Assembly: GCA_050249835.1 (NCBI GenBank)
Contig: JBFWPT010000002.1
Span: 62,001-126,000, forward strand
DNA length: 64,000 nucleotides
Reading direction: 5' to 3'
Source of the DNA: Miltoncostaea sp050249835
Lineage (GTDB): Bacteria; Actinomycetota; Thermoleophilia; Miltoncostaeales; Miltoncostaeaceae
Part shown: positions 48,188-58,585 of the stretch, in pieces
Position numbering within the stretch: position 1 is the stretch's first letter
Layout: each line of letters starts with the position of its first letter
Program-made: the position numbers and the translations under genes
Notes under the pieces: generated by a model
Told to the model about the DNA's origin: nothing
Seen by the model: the letters and a program-made list of their open reading frames with translations, nothing else
The model's database searches: none

Positions 48188-49588
48188 GTGAGCGACGACA
48201 CGACCCCCATCGAGCCTTCCGGCGACGAGGGCCTCGCGGCCGACGAGACGGCTGCGGCGAGCGGCAACGGCGCCGTCCCCCCGCGTGAGCGCGTCGGCGT
48301 GATCGGCGCGGGCTACGTCGGCCTGGTGACCGGCGTGTGCCTCGCCTCCATGGGCTACCAGGTGACGCTGCGCGACATCGACGCGGCGAAGGTCGCGGCG
48401 CTCAACGACGGCATCGTGCCGATCTACGAGCCCGGCCTCACCGAGCTCATGTCCGAGCACTCGGACCGCCTCACCTACACGCTCTCGCTGGAGCGGATGC
48501 TGGAGCGGTCGGACATCGTGTTCATCGCCGTGGACACGCCGCCGACCTACTCGGGCGACGCCGACCTGTCGCGCGTGATGAGCGTCGTCGAGGAGCTGGA
48601 GAAGGTGGGCGCCGACTCCCGACACGTGCTCGTCATGAAGAGCACCGTGCCGGTCGGCACCGGCGAGCGCGTGCGCGCCGAGCTGGACGCGCGCGGCCTC
48701 ACCGAGGTGGGCTACTGCTCGAACCCCGAGTTCCTGAAGGAGGGGGCGGCGATCGCCGACTTCCTCCACCCGGACCGCGTGGTCATCGGGTCCTTCGACG
48801 AGGCCCAGGGCGACCGCGTGGCCTCCCTGTACGCCCCGCTGGGCGCGCCCATCATCCGCACCACCGTCCCGTCCGCGGAGATGGTCAAGTACGCGTCCAA
48901 CGCGTTCCTCGCCACGAAGATCTCCTTCATCAACGAGATCGCGAACGTCTGCGAGGAGGTCGGCGCGGACGTGGAGGTCGTCTCGCACGGCATGGGCCTC
49001 GACTCGCGGATCGGCAAGTCCTTCCTGCGCGCCGGCATCGGCTTCGGCGGCTCCTGCTTCCCGAAGGACGTCTCGGCGCTGAAGCAGCTCGCCGGCAACT
49101 CGGGCTACCACTTCCAGCTCCTCACCTCGGTGATCGAGGTCAACGAGCTCCAGAAGCGCCGCGTCATCGGCAAGCTCAAGAAGCACCTGGGCGGGCTGGA
49201 GGGCAAGCGGATCGCCCTGCTCGGCCTGGCCTTCAAGCCGGAGACGGACGACATGCGCGAGGCGTCGAGCCTGGTGCTTGCGGCCCGCCTGCTGGCGGAG
49301 GGCGCCGAGGTGGTCGCCTACGACCCCATCGTGGAGGTCTCGGAGCGGCTCCACGGGGTGGACATGAGCAAGAGCGCGGAGGATGCCGTCACCGGCGCCG
49401 ACGCGGCCGTCCTGGTGACCGAGTGGTCGTCGATCGTCGGCCTCGACTGGGGCGCCGTGCGCGGCCTCATGCGCGAGGCGGTCCTCATCGACGGGCGCAA
49501 CGCCCTCGACCCCGCGGAGATGACCCGCCTCGGCTTCGCGTTCGAGGGCATCGGCCGCATCCCGGCGCACGTGGGCGTGGCGTCCTGA
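48188..49588 (+). CDS. ugd: UDP-glucose/GDP-mannose dehydrogenase family protein
   Basis: An NAD-dependent dehydrogenase of 466 residues that oxidises UDP-glucose to UDP-glucuronate in two steps. The dinucleotide motif GVIGAGYVGLVTGVCLA is at about residues 36-52, after a disordered N-terminal stretch. The catalytic cysteine is in GFGGSCFPKDV near residue 288, KSTVPVGTG and NPEFLKEGAA are typical, and LGLAFKPETDDMREA starts the C-terminal NAD-like domain. The product would feed acidic wall glycans. GTG start, three bases after the LCP stop. Its own stop forms CTGA with the next gene. Confidence 0.93.
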   Translation: MSDDTTPIEPSGDEGLAADETAAASGNGAVPPRERVGVIGAGYVGLVTGVCLASMGYQVTLRDIDAAKVAALNDGIVPIYEPGLTELMSEHSDRLTYTLSLERMLERSDIVFIAVDTPPTYSGDADLSRVMSVVEELEKVGADSRHVLVMKSTVPVGTGERVRAELDARGLTEVGYCSNPEFLKEGAAIADFLHPDRVVIGSFDEAQGDRVASLYAPLGAPIIRTTVPSAEMVKYASNAFLATKISFINEIANVCEEVGADVEVVSHGMGLDSRIGKSFLRAGIGFGGSCFPKDVSALKQLAGNSGYHFQLLTSVIEVNELQKRRVIGKLKKHLGGLEGKRIALLGLAFKPETDDMREASSLVLAARLLAEGAEVVAYDPIVEVSERLHGVDMSKSAEDAVTGADAAVLVTEWSSIVGLDWGAVRGLMREAVLIDGRNALDPAEMTRLGFAFEGIGRIPAHVGVAS

Positions 49589-50628
49589 CCCAGGCCGTCG
49601 TCCTGGTGGGCGGCGAGGGCCGGCGCCTCCGGCCCCTCACCGACACCCGCCCCAAGCCCATGATGCAGCTCGTGGACCGGCCGTTCGTGGCCCACCAGCT
49701 CGACCTCCTCCGGCGGCACGGCGTGGACGACATCGTCTTCTCGTGCGGGTACCGCCCGGACGCGCTGCGCGCCCACTTCGGCGACGGCACGGCGATGGGC
49801 GTGCGCCTGCGCTACGTCGTCGACCCCGAGCCGCTCGGCACCGCCGGCGCGATCAAGAACGCCGAGGACCTGCTCGGCGACGCCCCGTTCCTCGTGCTGA
49901 ACGGGGACATCCTCACCGACCTCGACCTCGCCGCCTTCGCGGCGCGGCACGCGGAGACCGGGGCGTCCGGCACGATCGCCCTGACCCCGGTGGAGGACCC
50001 GAGCGCCTTCGGCTTGGTGCGCCTGTTCGACGACGGCCGCGTGGAGGCCTTCGTCGAGAAGCCCCGGCCCGACGAGCTGCGCCCCGGGGAGCCCTACCGC
50101 ATCAACGCCGGGACCTATCTCCTGGCCCGGGAGGTGCTCGACCGCATCCCGGCGGGGCAGGCCTGCTCGATCGAGCGCGAGGTGTTCCCCGCGCTGGCCG
50201 AGGACGGGCTGCTGCACGGGTACCCGAGCGACGCCTACTGGCGCGACATCGGCACCCATCGCTCCTACCTCGAGGCCAACCACGACGTCCTGACCGGGGC
50301 GATCGAGACCGAGTCGCCCGCCGGCGGCGCGTACCTCGGCCCGGATGCGTCCGTGGACGGATCGGCCACCGTGGACGCCCGCTCGGCGGTCGGCGCCGGC
50401 GCGCGGGTGGGTCCGGGCGCCGTGGTCACCGCATCGGTGATCGGCGCGGGCACCGCGGTCGGCGCCGGTGCCGTGGTGGACGGCGCGATCGTGGGAGAGG
50501 GCGTGGACGTGGGCGACGGCGCCCGGCTCGGGCCCGGCGTGGTGGTCGGCGACGGCGCCCGCATCGCCGCGGGCGAGGTGGTCGATCCGGCGACGCCGGT
50601 CCCGACCGGCGCCGACCTGGCCGCCTGA
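49585..50628 (+). CDS. Sugar nucleotidyltransferase with left-handed beta-helix domain; CTG start
   Basis: A 347-residue enzyme that activates a sugar 1-phosphate with an NTP, of the mannose-1-phosphate guanylyltransferase or glucose-1-phosphate type. The signature AVVLVGGEGRRLRPLTDTRPKPM opens the protein; LNGDILTDLD is the metal site, and AFVEKP and GTYLL follow. Residues 240-347 are hexapeptide repeats (GAGARVGPGAVVTASVIGAG in type). The frame has no ATG, GTG or TTG upstream of the signature. The next one, GTG 49603, would destroy the first strand. CTG 49585 gives MTQAVVLVGG, a textbook N-terminus, and overlaps the ugd stop as CTGA. I take CTG as the start. Confidence 0.88.
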   Translation: MTQAVVLVGGEGRRLRPLTDTRPKPMMQLVDRPFVAHQLDLLRRHGVDDIVFSCGYRPDALRAHFGDGTAMGVRLRYVVDPEPLGTAGAIKNAEDLLGDAPFLVLNGDILTDLDLAAFAARHAETGASGTIALTPVEDPSAFGLVRLFDDGRVEAFVEKPRPDELRPGEPYRINAGTYLLAREVLDRIPAGQACSIEREVFPALAEDGLLHGYPSDAYWRDIGTHRSYLEANHDVLTGAIETESPAGGAYLGPDASVDGSATVDARSAVGAGARVGPGAVVTASVIGAGTAVGAGAVVDGAIVGEGVDVGDGARLGPGVVVGDGARIAAGEVVDPATPVPTGADLAA

Positions 50629-50636
50629 GCGTCCGG

Positions 50637-50642
50637 TAGCCT
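50637..50642 (+). promoter_or_regulatory. -10 box of a probable leaderless transcript (isomerase operon)
   Basis: TAGCCT ends seven bases before GTG 50650; no ribosome site is present. Confidence 0.45.
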
Positions 50643-50649
50643 GCCCCGC

Positions 50650-51741
50650 GTGTTCGGACTGGACGGACCGGAGGCCCTCGCGGCGGACTCCCTCGGCCTG
50701 ATCCGGGGCGTCGGCGACTCGGTCACGGCCTTCGACGAGGCCCGCGCCGCCGCCGAGGCCGTGGAGCTCCCGTGGCCCGCCGACGCCATCACGGACGTCG
50801 CGATCGTGGGCATGGGCGGGTCGGCCATCGCGGCGGACCTGGTCACGGGCGCCTACCGCGAGCGGCTGCGCCTGCCGGTGACGACCGTGCGCGACTACTA
50901 CCTGCCGGGCTGGATCGGCGAGCGGACGCTCGTGATCCTGTCCTCGTACTCGGGCGGCACCGAGGAGACCCTCACCGCGGCCTCCCAGGCCCTGGAGCGC
51001 AACTCGCTCTGCGTCGCCGTGACGAGCGGCGGCAAGCTGGGGACGTTCTACGGCGCCGAGGGCGTGCCGGTGGTGCCGGTGGTCCCGGGCCTGCAGCCCC
51101 GGGCGGCGCTGCTCCGGATGCTCGTGCCGCTGCTGGTGATGCTCGACCGGCACGCGGTCGTCCCGTCGCTCGCCTCGGACATGGAGGAGGCGCGCGCCAC
51201 CCTGGCGGCGTCGATCGCGGCCTGCGGCCCCGAGGTGCCCGAGTCGGCGAACCCGGCGAAGCAGCTCGCCCGCACGCTGGCCGGCGGCATCCCGCTGGTG
51301 TGGGGCGCCGAGCTGACCTCCCCGCTGGCGGTGCGCTGGAAGGGCCAGTTCAACGAGAACTCGAAGATCCCGGCCTACGCCTCCGCGCTGCCCGAGCTGG
51401 ACCACAACGAGATCGTCGGCTTCGCCGGCATGCCGGCGCCGTACAGCGCGCTCGCGCACCTGGTGATGCTGCGGGACCCGCGCCAGCACCGGCAGGTGCA
51501 GCGCCGCTTCGACCTCACCCGGGAGCTCGTGGAGCCCCACGTCGCCGGGGTGCTGTCGATCGAGGCCGAGGGGCAGAGCGCCCTCGCCCGCATGTTCGAC
51601 CTGGTGATGCTGGGCGACTACGCCTCCCTCTACCTCGCGCTGCTGCGCGGGGTCGATCCCGGGCCGGTCGAGATGATCGAGCGCCTCAAGGAGCGGTTGG
51701 CGCAGACCGGCTACGGGAGGTCGGCGGACCCCTCGGCGTGA
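50650..51741 (+). CDS. Bifunctional phosphoglucose/phosphomannose isomerase (SIS domain)
   Basis: A 363-residue enzyme interconverting glucose 6-phosphate or mannose 6-phosphate with fructose 6-phosphate. It has two SIS domains: DVAIVGMGGSAIAADLV with VILSSYSGGTEET in the first, and LARTLAGGIPLVWGAE with QFNENSKIPAYASALPELDHNEIVGF in the second. The ENSK and HNE residues are active-site markers of the archaeal/actinobacterial Pgi-Pmi type. Its product feeds the sugar nucleotide genes upstream. The start is GTG, seven bases after a TAGCCT box. The stop overlaps ahcY as GTGA. Confidence 0.9.
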   Translation: MFGLDGPEALAADSLGLIRGVGDSVTAFDEARAAAEAVELPWPADAITDVAIVGMGGSAIAADLVTGAYRERLRLPVTTVRDYYLPGWIGERTLVILSSYSGGTEETLTAASQALERNSLCVAVTSGGKLGTFYGAEGVPVVPVVPGLQPRAALLRMLVPLLVMLDRHAVVPSLASDMEEARATLAASIAACGPEVPESANPAKQLARTLAGGIPLVWGAELTSPLAVRWKGQFNENSKIPAYASALPELDHNEIVGFAGMPAPYSALAHLVMLRDPRQHRQVQRRFDLTRELVEPHVAGVLSIEAEGQSALARMFDLVMLGDYASLYLALLRGVDPGPVEMIERLKERLAQTGYGRSADPSA

Positions 51742-53003
51742 GCCCGCCCGGGCACGACGTCGCGGATCCCGGCCTGGCCGCCCTCGGCCGCCAGCGGATC
51801 GAGTGGGCCGACCGGGACATGCCGGTCCTGCGCCGCGTGCGCGAGCGGTTCGCGGAGGAGACCCCGCTCGCCGGCCTGCGCGTCGCGGCCTGCCTGCACG
51901 TCACGACCGAGACGGCGGCGCTCGCCCGCACCCTGAAGGCCGGCGGCGCGGACCTGGTGCTCGTCGCCTCCAACCCGCTCTCGACCCAGGACGACGTGGC
52001 CGCGGCCCTCGTCCACGACTTCGGCATCGCGACCTACGCCCGGCGGGGGGAGGACGGCGCCACCTACTACCGGCACATCACGGCCGCCATCGACCACGCC
52101 CCGCACCTGACGATGGACGACGGCGCCGACGTCATCGGGGTGCTGCACACCGAGCGCCGCGAGATGCTGGACGGGGTGATCGGGGGCACCGAGGACACGA
52201 CGACCGGCGTCATCCGGCTGCGGGCGCTGGAGGCCGCGGGCGGGCTGGGGTTCCCGGTGGTCTCGGTGAACGACGCCGACACGAAGCACCTCTTCGACAA
52301 CCGCTACGGCACCGGCCAGTCCACCGTGGACGGCCTCCTGCGGGCCACGAACGTCCTGGTGGCGGGGCGGCGCGCGGTGGTGGCCGGGTTCGGCTGGTCG
52401 GGGCGCGGTGTGGCGAGCCGTCTGCGCGGCCTCGGGGCGAACGTGATCGTGCTGGAGGTCGACCCGCGCCGGGCGCTGGAGGCCGTGATGGACGGCTTCC
52501 AGGTGATGCCGGTGGCGGAGGCCGCGCGGGTGGGCGACGTGTTCATCACCGCGACCGGCGACATCGACGTCATCCGGCCGGAGCACATGCGGGTGATGAA
52601 GGACGGGGCGATCCTGGCCAACGCGGGCCACTTCGACGTCGAGATCGACGTCCCCGGGCTCGCGGCCCTCGCCGTGTCCGACCGCGAGGTGCGCCCCGGC
52701 GTCCGGGAGTTCGCCATGGAGGACGGCCGGCGGCTCTACCTGCTCGCCGACGGGCGGCTCGTGAACCTGGCCTGCGCCGAGGGGCACCCGGCGTCGGTGA
52801 TGGACATGAGCTTCGCCAACCAGGCCCTGTGCGCGGAGTGGCTGGCCCGCGAGGGCGCGGGGCTGGAGCGGCGCGTGTACGGGGTGCCGCGGCGCATCGA
52901 CGACGAGATCGCCTCGCTCAAGCTCGCCGCCCTCGGGGTGGAGATCGACGTCCTCAGCGCCGCCCAGATGCGGTACCTCGCGTCGTGGGAGCGGGGGACG
53001 TGA
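51738..53003 (+). CDS. ahcY: Adenosylhomocysteinase
   Basis: SAH hydrolase, 421 residues, splits S-adenosylhomocysteine to adenosine and homocysteine, keeping methylation going. It contains LRVAACLHVTTETAALARTL, the substrate region SNPLSTQDDVAAAL, NRYGTGQSTVDG, the NAD-binding GFGWSGRGVASRLRGLGA near residue 217, and the C-terminal closing residues NLACAEGHPASVMDMSFANQ. The 40-residue insert of the eukaryotic type is absent, as is common in actinobacteria and archaea. No SAH riboswitch can fit, since the gene begins inside the previous stop (GTGA). Confidence 0.93.
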   Translation: MSPPGHDVADPGLAALGRQRIEWADRDMPVLRRVRERFAEETPLAGLRVAACLHVTTETAALARTLKAGGADLVLVASNPLSTQDDVAAALVHDFGIATYARRGEDGATYYRHITAAIDHAPHLTMDDGADVIGVLHTERREMLDGVIGGTEDTTTGVIRLRALEAAGGLGFPVVSVNDADTKHLFDNRYGTGQSTVDGLLRATNVLVAGRRAVVAGFGWSGRGVASRLRGLGANVIVLEVDPRRALEAVMDGFQVMPVAEAARVGDVFITATGDIDVIRPEHMRVMKDGAILANAGHFDVEIDVPGLAALAVSDREVRPGVREFAMEDGRRLYLLADGRLVNLACAEGHPASVMDMSFANQALCAEWLAREGAGLERRVYGVPRRIDDEIASLKLAALGVEIDVLSAAQMRYLASWERGT

Positions 53004-54073
53004 GCGGGGGCCTCGAACCCGAGCAGATCATCCGCCTCGTCCCCGGCGCGGTGGAGATGATCGACCAGACGCTGCTGCCGTCGGAGGTGGCGCTCCTGCG
53101 ATGCGCCAATTGGACCGAGGTGGTCGACGCCATCCGGCGCCTGGCGATCCGCGGGGCGCCGGCCATCGGGGTGGCGGGGGCGATGGGGGTGGCCCTGGCG
53201 GCGGAGGCCGCGGCCGCGGCGGCCCCCGACGACCCGGCCGCCTTCCGCGCCGAGGTCGCCTCCGCCGCGACCGCCCTGCGCGCCTCCCGTCCCACCGCCG
53301 TGAACCTGATGTGGGCGGTCGACGCCCAGACGGGGCTCCTCGACCGCCACCCCGGCCCCCCGGCGGCCGCCGCCGAGGCCCTCGCCGCCGCGGCCCGGGC
53401 GATCCACGCGGACGAGGTGGCGCGCTGCGAGGCGATCGGCGCCCACGGCCGCGCCCTCGTCGGCCGCGGTGCCCGCGTCATGACGATCTGCAACGCCGGT
53501 GCCCTCGCCACCGGCGGATACGGCACCGCCCTCGGCGTGGTCCGCGCCGCCCACGCCGCCGACCCCTCGCTGCGCGTCGTCGTCCCCGAGACCCGGCCCC
53601 TGCTCCAGGGCTCCCGCCTGACGGCCTGGGAGCTCGCCCGCGAGGGGATCGCCCACACCCTGATCACCGACTCGATGGCGGCGACGACGATGGCCTCCGG
53701 CGGCGTCAGCCACGTCATCGTCGGCGCGGACCGCATCGCCGCGAACGGGGACGTCGCGAACAAGATCGGCACCTACGGCCTCGCCGTCCTGGCCCGTGAG
53801 CACGGCATCCCGGTGATCGTCGCCGCCCCCTCCACGACGATCGACCCCGCCACCCCGACCGGCGCCGGCATCCCCATCGAGGAGCGCGCCGCCGACGAGG
53901 TCCGCGGCCTCGCCCTCCACGGCCGCGCCGCAGCCGCCCCGGACACCCTGGTCGCCAACCCGGCCTTCGACGTCACCCCGGCCCGCCTCGTCGCGGCCAT
54001 CGTCACCGAGCACGGGGTCCACCGCCCGCCCTACGACCGGACCCTTCCCCGCCCCGAACCCCCCTCCGCGTAA
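53000..54073 (+). CDS. mtnA: S-methyl-5-thioribose-1-phosphate isomerase
   Basis: MtnA, 357 residues, converts methylthioribose 1-phosphate to methylthioribulose 1-phosphate in methionine salvage. Key parts: RRLAIRGAPAIGVAGAMG, RPTAVNLMWAVD, the catalytic cysteine in TICNAGALATGGYGT near residue 164, ETRPLLQGSRLTAWEL, and GADRIAANGDVANKIGTYGLA with the catalytic aspartate. It is related to eIF2B subunits. GTG start, coupled to ahcY, so both recycle products of SAM use. No other mtn gene is in the window. A 387-base gap with repeats follows. Confidence 0.93.
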   Translation: MSGGLEPEQIIRLVPGAVEMIDQTLLPSEVALLRCANWTEVVDAIRRLAIRGAPAIGVAGAMGVALAAEAAAAAAPDDPAAFRAEVASAATALRASRPTAVNLMWAVDAQTGLLDRHPGPPAAAAEALAAAARAIHADEVARCEAIGAHGRALVGRGARVMTICNAGALATGGYGTALGVVRAAHAADPSLRVVVPETRPLLQGSRLTAWELAREGIAHTLITDSMAATTMASGGVSHVIVGADRIAANGDVANKIGTYGLAVLAREHGIPVIVAAPSTTIDPATPTGAGIPIEERAADEVRGLALHGRAAAAPDTLVANPAFDVTPARLVAAIVTEHGVHRPPYDRTLPRPEPPSA

Positions 54074-54144
54074 GGGATCCGGGCCCGCCGGGCCACCGGG
54101 CCCGACCGCGCCCGGGGGCCGTCGCGGTCCGCTCCGTCCCTTCA

Positions 54145-54187
54145 GGTCCACTTTGCCCCGGACGCCGGGTCCCAGTGTCCGATGGCC
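54145..54187 (+). repeat. Dispersed intergenic repeat, copy D
   Basis: Plus-strand copy GGTCCACTTTGCCCCG, then GACGCCGGGTCC-CAGTGTCC-GATGGCC. This is the most diverged of the five copies. Confidence 0.7.
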
Positions 54188-54315
54188 GTCCGGGGCCGGC
54201 GCCCGCGCACCGTCCCCGTCACCTTCCCGCGCGCCTCTCGGCACGCCCCGGTGGCGAGCCGTGACAGCGGGCGGGGGAAGGCCGGCAGGCCGTCGAGGAG
54301 CGCTCCGTCCCCCAA

Positions 54316-54358
54316 GGTCCAGTTGGCCCCCGGCGCCAGGTCCCAGTGTCCGATGGCC
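54316..54358 (+). repeat. Dispersed intergenic repeat, copy E
   Basis: Plus-strand copy GGTCCAGTTGGCCCCC, then GGCGCCAGGTCC-CAGTGTCC-GATGGCC. Shares its last 15 bases exactly with copy D. Confidence 0.75.
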
Positions 54359-54460
54359 GGCCCGGCCCGGTGACCACGCATCGCCATCGTCACGCTCCCG
54401 TGCCTCCCTCGGCGCACCTCGGCGCGGACCCGTGACGGCCCGGGGCGGGAGGGTCGCCCC

Positions 54461-55141
54461 ATGCCCCTCTCCGCCCTCCTCGACGTCATCCTCCCCCCGT
54501 CCTGCGCGGCGTGCGGGGTGCCGGGGCCGGCCGCGTGCACGGCCTGCCTCGAGGCCCTCGAGCCCCTGCCGCCGCCCTGGTGCGGGGGGTGCGGCGCGCC
54601 GGTGCCGGTGCCCGTCGCGCGGTGCGGGGCCTGCCGCGGCCGGATCGACGGGGGCAGGCAGGCCGTCGCCTACCGCGGGCCGGCCCCCGCGCTGATCGCG
54701 GCCCTCAAGGACGACCGGCGCAGGACCCTCGCCGCCGGGCTCGCCGCCGTCGTCACCGCCGCCGTGCCCCCGCCACCGCGGGACGCCGCCCTCGTCCCCG
54801 TCCCGCTGGCGCCCCGCCGCGCCCGGGAGCGGGGCTTCAACCAGAGCCTCCTCATCGCCCGGGCGCTCGGGGAGCGGTGGGGGATCCCCGTCGCGGAGGC
54901 GCTCGTCCGCACCCGGGAGGGCCCCCCGCAGCGCGGGGCCGCGCGGACCGAGCGGGCCCGCCAGGCCTCCGGCGCCTTCGCCGCCGGCGGCCCCGACCCG
55001 GTGCCCCGCGTGGCCTGGATCGTCGACGACGTCCTCACCACCGGGGCCACCCTCGCCGACTGCGCCCGGGCCCTCCGGGCGGGCGGGGCGGAGCGCGTCG
55101 GGGCGGTCTGCGTGGCGCGCGTCCTCCCGGGGCCCGGGTGA
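54461..55141 (+). CDS. ComF-family phosphoribosyltransferase-like protein
   Basis: A 226-residue ComF/GntX protein. The N-terminal double zinc site is CAAC, CTAC, CGGC and CGAC within the first 55 residues. The type I PRT fold follows, with the ARERGFNQSLLIARAL family stretch and the PRPP loop VDDVLTTGATLADCARAL near residue 188. In competent bacteria ComF helps DNA uptake at the cytoplasmic face; in others the role is unclear. No other competence gene is nearby. ATG about nine bases after GGGAGGG. Confidence 0.88.
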   Translation: MPLSALLDVILPPSCAACGVPGPAACTACLEALEPLPPPWCGGCGAPVPVPVARCGACRGRIDGGRQAVAYRGPAPALIAALKDDRRRTLAAGLAAVVTAAVPPPPRDAALVPVPLAPRRARERGFNQSLLIARALGERWGIPVAEALVRTREGPPQRGAARTERARQASGAFAAGGPDPVPRVAWIVDDVLTTGATLADCARALRAGGAERVGAVCVARVLPGPG

Positions 55142-55152
55142 TCCGGTGAGCC

Positions 55153-55181
55153 CTGACGGGCATCTCCCGGGGCGGTACGAT
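55153..55181 (+). promoter_or_regulatory. Promoter of the hibernation factor gene
   Basis: CTGACG (55153-55158), 17-base spacer, TACGAT (55176-55181). Transcription would start near 55188, leaving a leader of about 28 bases with GGAGGAGG before ATG 55216. Confidence 0.6.
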
Positions 55182-55215
55182 CGGTGCACCCGCGGCGACG
55201 ATGGAGGAGGCAACG

Positions 55216-55812
55216 ATGCAGCTCCAGGTCAAGGGCAAGGGAGTGTCGGTGACGGACGCGCTCTTCGATCACGCCGAGGCCAGGCTGGAGCGCCTCACGC
55301 GCATCCTGCCGCCCTGGGACGACGCGACCACGGTGGAGCTGGAGCTCTCCGTGGAGCGCAACCCGAAGATCGCCCAGGACCAGATCGCGGAGGTCACGGT
55401 CCGCACCAAGGGCCCCGTGCTGCGGGTGAAGGAGACCGCCGACGACATGTACGCGGCGATCGATCAGGCGGCCCGCAAGCTGGAGCGGCAGGCGCGGCGC
55501 TACCGCGACCGGCGCAAGGACCACCAGGGCCCGCCGATGGACGAGGTGCCGGACATCCTCGGCGCCCAGCTCGACGGCGCGGCGCGCGGGGTGGCGGAGG
55601 AGCTGGACCACGAGATCGCGCCGGAACCCTTCCCCAAGCTGGTAAAGAGCAAGAGCTTCGTCATGCTGGCGATGGCCCCGGAGGACGCGGCCCTGCAGAT
55701 GGACATGCTCCAGCACGACTTCTACGTCTTCCGCAACTCGGAGGACGGCGAGGTGAACGTGGTCTACCGGCGCCGGGACGGCGACTACGGGCTCATCGCG
55801 CCCGGCGAATAG
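55216..55812 (+). CDS. hpf: Long-form ribosome hibernation promoting factor
   Basis: A 198-residue protein of the long HPF type. The N-terminal S30AE domain (QLQVKGKGVSVTDALFDHAEARLERL; VELELSVERNP; RVKETADDMYAAIDQAARKLERQARRY) binds the decoding centre of 30S. The C-terminal domain (LVKSKSFVMLAMAPEDAALQMDMLQHDFYVFRN and so on) dimerises to form inactive 100S ribosomes. I start at ATG 55216 behind GGAGGAGG; ATG 55201 would place that site inside the gene. It has its own promoter, as befits stress control. Confidence 0.92.
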   Translation: MQLQVKGKGVSVTDALFDHAEARLERLTRILPPWDDATTVELELSVERNPKIAQDQIAEVTVRTKGPVLRVKETADDMYAAIDQAARKLERQARRYRDRRKDHQGPPMDEVPDILGAQLDGAARGVAEELDHEIAPEPFPKLVKSKSFVMLAMAPEDAALQMDMLQHDFYVFRNSEDGEVNVVYRRRDGDYGLIAPGE

Positions 55813-55902
55813 CCACCCGGGACTCAGGACCGGCCGGGGGGTCGCCGATGACCCCTGCGCTACCATGAAAAACGCCGTGCCCACGATCGAGCGAGCATCC
55901 GA

Positions 55903-58524
<2,622 letters not shown>

Positions 58525-58531
58525 CCGGGGC

Positions 58532-58562
58532 GGGCCGGGCGTCCTCGCCGGACGCCCGGCCC
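58532..58562 (+). terminator. Terminator hairpin after secA
   Basis: GGGCCGGGCGTCC (58532-58544), loop TCGCC, GGACGCCCGGCCC (58550-58562): a perfect 13-base stem 8 bases after the stop. Confidence 0.75.
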
Positions 58563-58585
58563 GTGCCTGCGCGCCTCCCGACGCG

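Larger units (their letters stand above)
54131..54440 (+). repeat. Tandem imperfect duplication of about 171 bases in a 387-base gap
   Basis: GCTCCGTCCC recurs at 54131 and 54302, a period of 171 bases. Each unit contains a copy of the 40-base dispersed repeat (D at 54145, E at 54316), then GTCCGATGGCCG, a CGTCAC...CTCCC-like stretch, CTCGGC and a closing CCGTGAC. The two units have diverged in between. The gap 54074-54460 has no other feature I can support. Confidence 0.65.

Noticed and set aside
51700..51740. SAH riboswitch before ahcY
   Set aside because: ahcY starts inside the stop of the upstream gene; there is no untranslated leader.
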